Below are positions 25,904 to 38,670 of a stretch of DNA of 64,000 nucleotides, piece by piece. The notes under the pieces were generated by a model that made no database searches, had not been told where the DNA came from, and saw only the letters and a program-made list of their open reading frames with translations. Made by a program: the position numbers and the translations under genes. The stretch covers positions 13,100,001-13,164,000 of the forward strand of contig NW_027475130.1 of NCBI RefSeq assembly GCF_051020985.1. The letters are read 5' to 3'. Positions within the stretch are counted from its first letter, which is position 1, and each line of letters opens with the position of its first letter. Source of the stretch: Nomia melanderi (lineage: Eukaryota > Arthropoda > Insecta > Hymenoptera > Halictidae).

Positions 25904-28176
25904 TTGGTTTATTGCGCTATCTCTAATAGCACCCGAGATATCACCAGATATATATTGGATTTTTCACTGACCCTGAGTGTCCGGCCCCATGAGACGGTTG
26001 CTTTCTCGGCCCCTGGTGGTCCGAGGTCGTTCCCGCTGCACAGATTCATGCGCCAGGGCCTCCTGCAGATAATTCACTTTCGTTTATTGCGCTATCTCTA
26101 ATAGCACCCGAGATATCACCAGATATATATTGGATTTTGCCCAGACCCTGAGTGTCCGGCCCCATGAGACTGCGGTTTTCTCGGCCCCTGGTGGTCCGAG
26201 GTCGTTCCCGCTGCACAGATTCATGCGCCAGGGCCTCCTACAGACAATGCACTTTGATTTATTGCGCTATCTGTAATAGCACCCGAGATATCACCACATA
26301 TATATTGGATTTTTCCCTGACCCAGAGTGTCCGGCCCCATGAGACGGTGGTTTTCTCGGCCCCTTGTGGTCCGAGGTCGTTCCCGCTGCACAGATTCATG
26401 CGCCAGGGCCTCCTACAGACAATGCACTTTGATTCATTGCGCTATCTGTAATAGCACCCGAGATATCACCAGATATATATTGGATATTTCCCTCACCCTG
26501 AGTGTCCAGCACCATGAGACGGTGGTTTTCTCGGCCCCTGGTGGACCGAGGTCGTTCCCGCTGCACAGATTCATGCGCCAGGGCCTCCTGCAGATAATTC
26601 GCTTTGGTTTATTTCGCTATCTGTAATAGGACCCGAGATATCACCAGATATATATTGGATTTTCCCCTGACCCTGAGTGTCCGGCCCCTCGGGACGGTGG
26701 TTTTCTCGGCCCCTGGTGGTCCGACGTCGTTCCCGCTGCACAGATTCATGCGCCAGGGCCTCCTACAGACAATGCACTTTGATTTGTTGCGCTATCAGTA
26801 ATAGCACCCGAGATATCACCAGATATATATTGGATTTTTCCCTGACCCTGAGTGTCCGGCCCCATGAGACGGTGGTTTACTCGGCCCCTGGTGGTCGGAG
26901 GTCGTTCCCGCTGCACAGATGCATGCGCCAGGGCCTCCTGCAGATAATTCACTTTGGATTATTGCGCTATCTCTAATAGCAGCCGAGATATCACCAGATA
27001 TATATTGGATTTTCCCCTGACCCTGAGTGTCCGGCCCCATGAGACTGTGGGTTTCTCGGCCCCTGGTGGTCCGAGGTCGTTCCCGTTGCACAGATTCATG
27101 CGCCAGGGCCTCCTGCAGATAATTCACTTTGGTTTATGGCGCTATCTCTAATAGCACCCGAGATATCACCAGATATATATTGGATTTTCCCCTGACCTTG
27201 AGTGTCCGGCCCCATGAGACTGTGGTTTTCTCGGCCCCTGGTGGTCCGAGGTCGTTCCCGCTGCACAGATTCATGCGCCAGGGCCTCCTACAGACAATGC
27301 ACTTTGATTTATTGCGCTATCTGTAATAGCACCCGAGATATCACCAGATATATATTGGATTTTTCACTGACCCTGAGTGTCCGGCCCCATGAGACAGTGG
27401 TTTTCTCGGCCCCTGGTGGTCCGAGGTCGTTCCCGTTGCACCGATTCGTGCGCCAGGGCCTCCTACAGACAATGCACTTTGATTTATTGCGCTATCTGTA
27501 ATAGCACCCGAGATATCACCAGATATATGCTGCATTTTTACATGACCTTGGGTGACGGATTCCGAATATCACTAATTTTCTCGGCCCCTGGTGGTCCGAG
27601 GTCGTTCCCGCTGCACAGATACATGCGCTAGGGCCTCCTACAGACAATGCACTTTGATTTATTGCGCTATCTGTAATAGCACCCGAGATATCACCAGATA
27701 TATATTGGATTTTCCCCTGACCCTGAGTGTCCGGCCCCATGAGACTGTGGTTTTCTCGGCCCGTGGTGGTCCGAGGTCGTTCCCGTTGCACAGATTCATG
27801 CGCCAGGGCCTCCTGCAGATAATTCACTTTGGTTTATTGCGCTATCTCTAATAGCACCCGAGATATCACCAGATATATATTGGATTTTCCCCTGAACCTG
27901 AGTGTCCGGCCCCATGAGACTGGTTTTCTCGGCCCCTGGTGGTCCGAGGTCGTTCCCGCTGCACAGATTCATGCGCCAGGGCCTCTTGCAGATAATTCAC
28001 TTTGGTTTATTGCGCTATCTGTAATAGCACCCGAGATATCACCAGATATATATTGGATTTTTAACTGACCCTGAGTTCTCGGCCCCATGTGACTGTGGTT
28101 TTCTCGGCCCCTGGTGGTCCGAGGTCGTTCCCGCTGCACAGATTCATGCGTCAGGGCCTCCTGCAGATAATTCACT
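25904..28176. repeat. HOR C copy 2, 13 monomers (2,273 bp)
   Basis: It follows the copy 1 order but lacks the GTATAATAGC monomer and the tail after the TTTTTAACTGACC monomer. The two-base deletion tag is at about 27918. It carries GGTCCGACGTCG at about 26721 and GAGACAGTGG at about 27392, where copy 1 has GGTCCGAGGTCG and GAGACGGTGG. The right junction lies in the conserved stretch around 28,160, where the TTTTTAACTGACC monomer joins directly to the start of copy 3. Confidence 0.88.
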
Positions 28177-30449
28177 TTGGTTTATTGCGCTATCTCTAAT
28201 AGCACCCGAGATATCACCAGATATATATTGGATTTTTCACTGACCCTGAGTGTCCGGCCCCATGAGACGGTTGTTTTCTCGGCCCCTGGTGGTCCGAGGT
28301 CGTTCCCGCTGCACAGATTCATGCGCCAGGGCCTCCTGCAGATAATTCACTTTCGTTTATTGCGCTATCTCTAATAGCACCCGAGATATCACCAGATATA
28401 TATTGGATTTTGCCCAGACCCTGAGTGTCCGGCCCCATGAGACTGCGGTTTTCTCGGCCCCTGGTGGTCCGAGGTCGTTCCCGCTGCACAGATTCATGCG
28501 CCAGGGCCTCCTACAGACAATGCACTTTGATTTATTGCGCTATCTGTAATAGCACCCGAGATATCACCACATATATATTGGATTTTTCCCTGACCCAGAG
28601 TGTCCGGCCCCATGAGACGGTGGTTTTCTCGGCCCCTTGTGGTCCGAGGTCGTTCCCGCTGCACAGATTCATGCGCCAGGGCCTCCTACAGACAATGCAC
28701 TTTGATTCATTGCGCTATCTGTAATAGCACCCGAGATATCACCAGATATATATTGGATATTTCCCTCACCCTGAGTGTCCAGCACCATGAGACGGTGGTT
28801 TTCTCGGCCCCTGGTGGACCGAGGTCGTTCCCGCTGCACAGATTCATGCGCCAGGGCCTCCTGCAGATAATTCGCTTTGGTTTATTTCGCTATCTGTAAT
28901 AGGACCCGAGATATCACCAGATATATATTGGATTTTCCCCTGACCCTGAGTGTCCGGCCCCTCGGGACGGTGGTTTTCTCGGCCCCTGGTGGTCCGACGT
29001 CGTTCCCGCTGCACAGATTCATGCGCCAGGGCCTCCTACAGACAATGCACTTTGATTTGTTGCGCTATCAGTAATAGCACCCGAGATATCACCAGATATA
29101 TATTGGATTTTTCCCTGACCCTGAGTGTCCGGCCCCATGAGACGGTGGTTTACTCGGCCCCTGGTGGTCGGAGGTCGTTCCCGCTGCACAGATGCATGCG
29201 CCAGGGCCTCCTGCAGATAATTCACTTTGGATTATTGCGCTATCTCTAATAGCAGCCGAGATATCACCAGATATATATTGGATTTTCCCCTGACCCTGAG
29301 TGTCCGGCCCCATGAGACTGTGGGTTTCTCGGCCCCTGGTGGTCCGAGGTCGTTCCCGTTGCACAGATTCATGCGCCAGGGCCTCCTGCAGATAATTCAC
29401 TTTGGTTTATGGCGCTATCTCTAATAGCACCCGAGATATCACCAGATATATATTGGATTTTCCCCTGACCTTGAGTGTCCGGCCCCATGAGACTGTGGTT
29501 TTCTCGGCCCCTGGTGGTCCGAGGTCGTTCCCGCTGCACAGATTCATGCGCCAGGGCCTCCTACAGACAATGCACTTTGATTTATTGCGCTATCTGTAAT
29601 AGCACCCGAGATATCACCAGATATATATTGGATTTTTCACTGACCCTGAGTGTCCGGCCCCATGAGACAGTGGTTTTCTCGGCCCCTGGTGGTCCGAGGT
29701 CGTTCCCGTTGCACCGATTCGTGCGCCAGGGCCTCCTACAGACAATGCACTTTGATTTATTGCGCTATCTGTAATAGCACCCGAGATATCACCAGATATA
29801 TGCTGCATTTTTACATGACCTTGGGTGACGGATTCCGAATATCACTAATTTTCTCGGCCCCTGGTGGTCCGAGGTCGTTCCCGCTGCACAGATACATGCG
29901 CTAGGGCCTCCTACAGACAATGCACTTTGATTTATTGCGCTATCTGTAATAGCACCCGAGATATCACCAGATATATATTGGATTTTCCCCTGACCCTGAG
30001 TGTCCGGCCCCATGAGACTGTGGTTTTCTCGGCCCGTGGTGGTCCGAGGTCGTTCCCGTTGCACAGATTCATGCGCCAGGGCCTCCTGCAGATAATTCAC
30101 TTTGGTTTATTGCGCTATCTCTAATAGCACCCGAGATATCACCAGATATATATTGGATTTTCCCCTGAACCTGAGTGTCCGGCCCCATGAGACTGGTTTT
30201 CTCGGCCCCTGGTGGTCCGAGGTCGTTCCCGCTGCACAGATTCATGCGCCAGGGCCTCTTGCAGATAATTCACTTTGGTTTATTGCGCTATCTGTAATAG
30301 CACCCGAGATATCACCAGATATATATTGGATTTTTAACTGACCCTGAGTTCTCGGCCCCATGTGACTGTGGTTTTCTCGGCCCCTGGTGGTCCGAGGTCG
30401 TTCCCGCTGCACAGATTCATGCGTCAGGGCCTCCTGCAGACAATGCACT
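28177..30449. repeat. HOR C copy 3, 13 monomers (2,273 bp), near twin of copy 2
   Basis: It has the same length and monomer order as copy 2 and shares its derived tags (GACGTCG at about 28994, GAGACAGTGG at about 29665, two-base deletion at about 30190). The one clear difference inside the unit that I found is C/T at GGTTGCTTTC (about 25997) against GGTTGTTTTC (about 28270). At its end the tail changes to CAGACAATGCAC and continues into the GGCACCTGATG monomer as in copy 1. Confidence 0.9.
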
Positions 30450-32918
30450 TTGATTTATCGCGCTATCTCTAATGGCACCTGATGTATCACCAGATATATG
30501 ATGGATTTTTCCCTGACCCTGAGTGTCCGGCCCCATGAGACGGTGGTTTTCTCGGACCCTGGTCGTCCGTGGTCGTTCCCGCTGCGCAGAATCATGCGCC
30601 ACGGCTTCCTGCAGATAATTCACTTTGGTTTTTTGCGCTACCTCTAATAGCACCCGAGACATCACCAGATGTATATTCGATTTTTCCCCGACCCTGAGTG
30701 TCCGGCCCTATGTGACTGTGGTTTTCTCGGCCCCTGGCGGTCCGAGGTCGTTCCCGTTGCATAGATTCATGCGCTAGGACCTCCTGCAGATAATTCACTT
30801 TGATTTATTGCGCTATCTGTAATAGCACCCGAGATATCACCAGATATATATTGGATTTTTCACTGACCCTGAGTGTCCGGCCCCATGAGACGGTGGTTTT
30901 CTCGGCCCCTGGTGGTCCGAGGTCGTTCCCGCTGCACAGATTCGTGCGCCAGGGCCTCCTACAGACAATGCACTTTGATTTATTGCGCTATCTGTAATAG
31001 CACCCGAGATATCACCAGATATATGCTGCATTTTTACATGACCTTGGGTGACGGATTCCGAATATCACTAATTTTCTCGGCCCCTGGTGGTCCGAGGCCG
31101 TTCCCGCTGCACAGAATCATGCGCCAGGGCTTGCTGCAGACAATGCACTTTGGTTTATTACGCTATCTCTAATAGCACCCGAGATATCACCAGATATATA
31201 TTGGATTTTCCCCTGAACCTGAGTGTCCGGCCCCATGAGATGGTGATTTTCTCGGCCCCTGGTGGTCCGAGGTCGTTCCCGCTGCACAGATTCATGCACC
31301 AGGGCCTCTTGCAGACAATTCACTTTGGTTTATTGCGCTATCGCTAATAGCACCCGGGATATCACCAGATATATATTGGATTTTCCCCTGACCCTGAGTG
31401 TCCGGCCCCATGAGACTGTGGTTTTCTCGGCCCCTGGTGGCCCGAGGTCGTTCCCGCTGCACAGACACATGCGCCAGGGCCTCCTACAGACAATGCACTT
31501 TGATTTATTGCGCTATCTGTAATAGCACCCGAGATATCACCAGATATATATTGGATTTTCCCCTGACCCTGAGTGTCCGGCCCCATGAGACTGTGGTTTT
31601 CTCGGCCCCTGGTGGTCCGAGGTCGTTCCCGTTGAACAGATTCATGCGCCAGGGCCTCCTGCAGATAATTCACTTTGGTTTATGGCGCTATCTCTAATAG
31701 CACCCGAGATATCACCAGATATATATTGGATTTTCCCCTGACCTTGAGTGTCCGGCCCCATGAGACTGTGGTTTTCTCGGCCCCTGGTGGTCCGAGGTCG
31801 TTCCCGCTGCACAGATTCATGCGCCAGGGCCTCCTACAGACAATGCACTTTGATTTATTGCGCTATCTGTAATAGCACCCGAGATATCACCAGATATATA
31901 TTGGATTTTTCACTGACCCTGAGTGTCCGACCCCATGAGACGGTGGTTTTTTCGGCCCCTGGTGGTCCGAGGTCGTTCCCGCTGCACAGATTCGTGCGCC
32001 AGGGCCTCCAACAGACAATGCACTTTGATTTATTGCGCTATCTGTAATAGCACCCGAGATATCACCAGATATATGCTGCATTTTTACATGACCTTGGGTG
32101 ACGGATTCCGAATATCACTAATTTTCTCGGCCCCTGGTGGTCCGAGGTCGTTCCCGCTGCATAGATACATGCGCCAGGGCCTCCTACAGACAATGCACTT
32201 TGATTTATTGCGCTATCTGTAATAGCACCCGAGATATCACCAGATATATATTGGATTTTCCCCTGACCCTGAGTGTCCGGCCCCATGAGACTGTGGTTTT
32301 CTCGGCCCCTGGTGGTCCGAGGTCGTTCCCGTTGCACAGATTCATGCGCCAGGGCCTCCTGCAGATAATTCACTTTGGTTTATGGCGCTATCTCTAATAG
32401 CACCCGAGATATCACCAGATATATATTGGATTTTCCCCAGACCCTGAGTGTCCGGCCGCATGAGACTGTAGTTTTCTCGGCCCCTGGTGGTCCGAGGTCG
32501 TTCCCGCTGCACAGATTCATGCGCCAGGGCCTCCTACAGACAATGCACTTTGATTTATTGCGCTATCTCTAATAGCACCCGAGATATCACCAGATATATA
32601 TTGGATTTTCCCCTGACCCTGAGTGTCCGGCCCCATGAGACTGTGGCTTTTTCGGACCCTGGTGGTCCGACGTCGTTCCCGCTGCACAGATTCAGGCGCC
32701 AGGGCCTCCTGCAGATAACTCACTTGGTTTATTGCGCTATCTCTAATAGCACCCGAGATATCACCAGATATATATTGGATATTTCCCTCACCCTGAGTGT
32801 CCAGCCCCATGAGACGGTGGTTTTCTCGGCCCCTGGTGGACCGAGGTCGTTCCCGCTGCACAGATTCATGCGCCAGGGCCTCCTGCAGATAATTCACTTT
32901 CGTTTATTGCGCTATCTC

Positions 32919-33446
32919 TAATAGCACCCGAGATATCACCAGATATATATTGGATTTTTCCCTTACCCTGAGTGTCCGGCCCCATGAGACGGTGGTTTTC
33001 TCGGCCCCTGGTGGTCCTAGGTCGTTCCCGCTGCACAGATGCATGCGCCAGGGCCTCCTGCAGATAATTCCCTTTGGCTTATTGCGCTATCTCTAATAGC
33101 ACCCGAGATATCACCAGATATATATTGGATTTTCCCCTGACCCTGAGTGGCCGGCCCCATGAGACGGTGGTCTTCTCGGCCCCTGGTGGTCCGAGGTCGT
33201 TCCCGCTGCCCAGATTCATGCGCCACGGCCTCCTACTGACAATGCACTTTGATTTATTGCGCTATCTGTAATAGCACCCGAGATATCACCAGATATATAT
33301 TGGATATTTCCCTCACCCTGAGTGTCCGGCCCCATGAGACGGTGGTTTTCTCGGCCCCTGGTGGTCCTAGGTCGTTCCCGCTGCACAGATGCATGCGCCA
33401 GGGCCTCCTGCAGATAATTCCCTTTGGCTTATTGCGCTATCTCTAA
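32919..33446. repeat. Local re-use of a marked monomer 350 bp apart
   Basis: GGTCCTAGGTCG with the following ATAATTCCCTTTGGCTTATTG tail (split by ordinary bases) occurs at about 33013-33084 and again at about 33363-33434, exactly two monomers apart. CCCTTTGGCTT is not seen elsewhere in the window. The monomer between them is of an ordinary type with CATGCGCCACGG. This looks like a recent dimer-sized duplication. Confidence 0.78.
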
Positions 33447-34469
33447 TAGCACCCGAGATATCACCAGATATATATTGGATTTTCCCCTGACCCTGAGTGT
33501 CCGGCCCCATGTGACTGTGGTTTTCTCGGCCCCTGGTGGTCCGAGGTCGTTCCCGCTGCACAGATTCATGCGCCAGGGCCTCCTAAAGACAATGCGATTG
33601 ATTTATTGCGCTATCTGTAATAGCACCCGAGATATCACCAGATATATATTGGATTTTCCCCTCACCCTAAGTGTCCGGCCCCATGAGACTGGTTTTCTCG
33701 GCCCCTGATGGTCCGAGGTCGTTCCCGCTGCACAGATTCATGCGCCTGGGCCTCCTGCAGATAATTCACTTTGATTTATTTCGCTCTCTGTAATAGGACC
33801 CGAGATATCACCAGATATATATTCGATTTTCCCCTGAACCTGAGTGTCCGGCCCCATGAGATGGTGGTTTTCTCGGACCCTGGTGATCCGAGGTCGTTCC
33901 CGCTGCACAGATTCATGCACCAGGGCCTCTTGCAGACAATTCACTTTGGTTTATTGCGCTATCACTAATAGCACCCGAGATATCACCAGATATATATTGG
34001 ATTTTTCACTGACCCTGAGTGTCCGGCCCCATGAGACGGTTGTTTTCTCCGCCCCTGGTGGTCCGAGGTCGTTCCCGCTGCACAGATTCATGCGCCAGGG
34101 CCTCCTACAGACAATGCACTTTGATTTATTGCGCTATCTCTAATAGCACCCAAGATATCACCAGATATATATAGGATTTTTCCCTGACCCTGACTGTCCG
34201 GCCCCATGAGACTGTGGTTTTCTCGGCCCCTGGTGGTCCGAGGTCGTTCCCGCTGCACAGATACATGCGCCAGGGCCTCCTACAGACAATGCACTTTGAT
34301 TTATTGCGCTATCTGTAATAGCACCCGAGATATCACCAGATATATATTGGATTTTCCCCTGACCCTGAGTGTCCGGCCCCATGTGACTGTGGTTTTCTCG
34401 GCCCCTGGTGGTCCGAGGTCGTTCCCGCTGCACAGATTCATGCGCCAGGGCCTCCTACAGATAACTCAC

Positions 34470-34820
34470 TTTGGTTTATTGCGCTATCTCTAATAGCACC
34501 CGAGATATCACCTGATATATATTGGATTTTTCACTGACCCTGAGTGTCCGGCCCCTCGGGACGGTGGTTTTCTCGGCCCCTGGTGGTCCGAGGTCGTTCC
34601 CGCTGCACAGATTCATGCGCCAGGGCCTCCTACAGATAACTCACTTTGGTTTATTGCGCTATCTCTAATAGCACCCAAGATATCACCTGATATATATTGG
34701 ATTTTTCACTGACCCTGAGTGTCCGGCCCCATGAGACGGTTGTTTTCGCGGCCCCTGGTGGTCCGAGGTCGTTCCCGCTGCACAGATTCATGCGCCAGGG
34801 CCTCCTACATACAATGCACT
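34470..34820. repeat. Two adjacent monomers with CACCTGATATATATTGG
   Basis: The usual CACCAGATAT is CACCTGATAT at about 34510 and 34685, in neighbouring monomers, both followed by TTTTTCACTGACC. The first has CCCCTCGGGACGG and the second CCCCATGAGACGG, so the second half was exchanged or mutated after the duplication. The change enlarges the AT-rich dyad in these two copies. Confidence 0.72.
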
Positions 34821-36920
34821 TTGATTTATTGCGCTATCTCTAATAGCACCCAAGATATCACCAGATATATGTAGGATTTTCCCCTGACCCTGAGTGTCCG
34901 GCCCCATGAGACGGTGGTTTTCTCAGCCCCTGGTGGTGCGAGGTCGTTCCCGCTGGCCACATTTATGCGCCAAGGCCTCCTACAGACAATGCACTTTGAT
35001 TTATTGCGCTATCTGTAATAGCACCCGAAATATCAACAGATATATATTGGATTTTTCCATGACCCTGACAGTCCGGCCCCATGAGACGGTGATTTTCTCG
35101 GCCTCTGGTGGTCCGAGGTCGATCCCGCTGCACAGATTCATGCGCCAGGGCCTCCTGCAGACAATGCACTTTGGTTTATTGCGCTATCTTTAATAGCACC
35201 CGAGATATCACCAGATATATATTGGATTTTCCCCTGACCCTGAGTGTCCGACTCCATGAGACGGTGGTTTTCTCGGCCCCTGGTGGTCCGAGGTCGTCCC
35301 CGCTGCACAGATTCATGCGCCAGGGCCTCCTACAGACAATGCACTTTGATTTATTGCGCTATCTGTAATAGCACCCAAGATATCACCATATATATATTGG
35401 ATTTTTCCCTGACCCTGAGAGTCCGGCCCCATGAGACGGTGATTTTCTCGGCCCCTGGTGGTCCTAGGTCGATCCCGCTGCACAGATTCACGCTCCAGGG
35501 CCTCCTACAGACAATGCACTTTGATTTATTGCGCTATCTGTAATAGCACCCGAGATATCACCAGATATATATTGGATTTTCCGCTGACCCTGAGTGTCCG
35601 GCCCCATGAGACGGTGATTTTCTGGGCCCCTGGTGGTCCGAGGTCGATCCTGCTGCACAGATTCATGCGCCAGGGCCTCCTACAGACGATCCACTCTGAT
35701 TTATTGCGCTATCTGTAATAGCACCCGAGATATCACCAGATATATATTGGATTTTTCCCTGCCCCTGACAGTCCGGCCCCATGCGACGGTGATTTTCTCG
35801 GCCCCTGGTGGTCCTAGGTCGTTCCCGCTGCACCGAATCATGCGCCAGGGCTTCCTGGAGACAATGCACTTTGATTTATCGCGCTATCTGTAATAGCACC
35901 CGAGATATCACCAGATATATGCTGGTTTTTTGCATGACCTTGGGTGACGGATTCCGAATATTTGTAATTTTCTCGGCCCCTGGTGGTCCGAGGTCGTTCC
36001 TGCTGCACAGATTCATTCGCCAGTGCCTCCTACAAACATTGCACATTGATTTATTGCGCTATCTCTAATAGCACCCGAGATATCACCAGATGTATATGGG
36101 ATTTTTCCCAGACCCTGACTGTCCGGCCTCATGAGACGGTGATTTTCTCGGCCCCTAGTGGTCCGAGGTCGATCCCGCTGCACAGATTCATGCGCCAGGG
36201 CCTCCTACAGACAATGCACATTGATTTATTGCGCTATCTGTAATAGCACCCGAGATATCACCAGATATATATTGGATTTTTCCCTGTCCCTGAGTGTCCG
36301 ACCCCATGAGACGGGGGTTTTCTCGGTCCCTCGTGGTCCGAGGTCGATCCCGCTGAACAGATTCATGCGCCAGGGCTTCCTGCAGTCAATTCACTTTGGT
36401 TTATTGCGCTATCTGTAATAGCACCCGAGATATCACCAGATATATATTGGATTTTTTCCTGACCCTGAGTGTCCGACCTCATGAGGCGGTGGTTTTCTCG
36501 GCCCCTGGAGGTCCGAGGTCATTACCGTTGCACAGATTAATGCGCCAGGGCCTCCTGCAGACAATGCACTTTGATTTATTGCGCTATCTGTAATAGCACC
36601 CGAGATATCACCAGATATATATTGGATTTTTCCCTGACCCTGTGCTCCCGGCCCCATGTTTCGGTGGTTTTCTCGACCCCTGGTTTTCCGAGGTCGACCC
36701 CGCTGTCCAGATTCATCCGCCAGGGCCTCCTACAGACAATGCACTTTGGTTTATTGCGCTATCTCTAATAGCACCCGAGATATCACCAGATATATATTGG
36801 ATTTTTCCCTGACCCTGAGTGTCCGGCCCCATGTGACTGTGGTTTTCTCGGCCCCTGGTTGTCTGAGGTCGTTCTCGCTGGCCCGATTCATGCGCCAGGG
36901 TCTCCTACAGATCAGGCACT

Positions 36921-38670
36921 TTGATTTATTGCGCTATCTGTAATAGCACCCGAGATATCACCAGATATATATTGCATTTTTCCCCGACCCTGAGTGTCCG
37001 GCCCCATGAGACGGTGGTTTTCTCGGCCCCTAGTGTTCCGAGGTCGTTCCTGCTGCACAGATTCATACATCAGGGCCCCCTGCAGATAATTCAGTTTGGT
37101 TTAGTGCGGTATCTGTAAGAGCACCCGAGATATCACCAGATATATATTGGATTTTTCCCTGACCCTGACAGTCCGGCCCCATGTGTCGATGGTTTTCTCG
37201 TTCCCTCGTGGGCCGAGTACGATCCCGCTGAACAGATTCATGCGCCAGGGTTTCCTGCAGACAATTCAATTTGGTTTATTGCGCTATCTCTAAAAGCACC
37301 CGAGATATCACCAGATATATATTGGATTTTTCCCTCACCCTGAGTGTCCGGCCCCATGAGACTGTGGTTTTCTCGGCCCCTGGTTGTCCGAGGTCGTTCC
37401 CGCTGGCCAGATTCATGCGCCAGGGTCTCCTACAGACCAGGCACTTCGATTTATTGCGCTATCTGAAATAGCACCCGAGATATCACCAGATATATATTGG
37501 ATTTTTCCCTGACCCTGAGTGTCCGGCCCCATGAGACGGTGGTTTTCTCGGCCCGTGGTGGTCCGAGGGCGTTCCCGCTTGCCAGATTCATGCGCCAGGG
37601 CCTCCTACAGACAATGCACTTTCATTTATTGCGTTATCTCTAATAGCACCCGAGATATCACCAGATATATATTGAATTTTCCCCTGACCTTGTGTGTCCG
37701 GCCGCATGAGACGGTGGCTTTCTCGGCCCCTGGTGGTCCGTGGTCGTTCCCGCTGCACAGATGCATGCGCCAGGGCCTCCTGCAGATAACTCACTTTGGT
37801 TTATTGCGCTATCTCTAATAGCACCCGCGATATCACCAGATATATATTGGATTTTCCCCTGACCCTGAGTGTCCGGCCGCATGAGACGGTGGTTTTCTCG
37901 GCCCCTGGTGGTCCGAGGTCGTTCGAGCTGCATAGATTCATCCGCCAGGGCCTCCTACAGACAAAGCACTTTGATTTGTTGCGCTATCTCTAATAGCACC
38001 CGAAATATCGCCGGATACATCCTGGATTTTCCCCTGACCCTGACAGTCCGGCCCCATGTGTCGATGGTTTTCTCGTTCCCTCGTGGGCCGAGTACGATCC
38101 CGCTGAACAGATTCATGCGCCAGGGTTTCCTGCAGACAATTCACTTTGGTTTATTGCGCTATCTCTAATAGCACCCGAGATATCACCAGATATATATTGG
38201 ATTTTTCCTTGTCCCTGAGTGTCCGGCACCATGAGTGTGTAGTTTTCTCGGCCCCTGGTGGTCCGAGGTCGTTTCCGCTGCACAGATTTATGCGCTAGGG
38301 CCTCCTGCAGACAATGCACTTTGATTTATTGCGCTATCTGTAATAGCACCCGAGATATCACCAGATATATATTGGATCTTTCCCTGACCCTGAGCGCCCT
38401 GCCCCATGTTTCGGTGGTTTTCTCGACCCCTGGTTTTCCGAGGTCGACCCCGCTGCACAGATTCAAGCGCTACGGCCTCCTGCAGACAATGGAGTTTGAT
38501 TTATTGCGCTATCTCTAATAGCACCGGAGATATCACCAGATGTACATGGGATTTTTCCCTGACCCTGACTGTCCGGCCTCATGAGACGGTGATTTTCTCG
38601 GCCCCTGGTGGTCCGAGGTCGATCCCGCTGCACAGATTCATGCGCCAGGGCCTCCTACAGACAATGCACT
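36921..38670. repeat. HOR D copy 1, 10 monomers (1,750 bp)
   Basis: It opens with the TTGCATTTTTCCCC monomer. Next come one with TTTAGTGCGG, GTAAGAGCACC and CGTGGGCCGAGTACG (37096), one with CTAAAAGCACC and CCTGGTTGTCCG (37271), and one with CTGAAATAGC (37446). The CGTGGGCCGAGTACG sequence recurs in a second monomer at about 38083, whose start is different (CGCCGGATACATCC), which indicates conversion of half a monomer. Confidence 0.75.

Larger units (their letters stand above)
30450..34850. repeat. Domain C mosaic tail
   Basis: About 25 monomers made of domain C types in changed order. The first two (30450, about 30625) repeat the pair at about 24677 and 24852. The alternative block appears at about 31024 and 32074. 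A two-base deletion like the HOR C tag recurs at about 33689, in a different monomer background. Dimer and monomer duplications near 32,919-33,446 and 34,470-34,820 are listed separately. There is a one-base loss near 32724 (CACTTGG for CACTTTGG). Confidence 0.75.

Noticed and set aside
35824..35840. Possible CENP-B box complement at CCCGCTGCACCGAA
   Set aside because: The spacing between CCCG and CGAA is one base short of the core motif and the required T is absent. It occurs in a single monomer.
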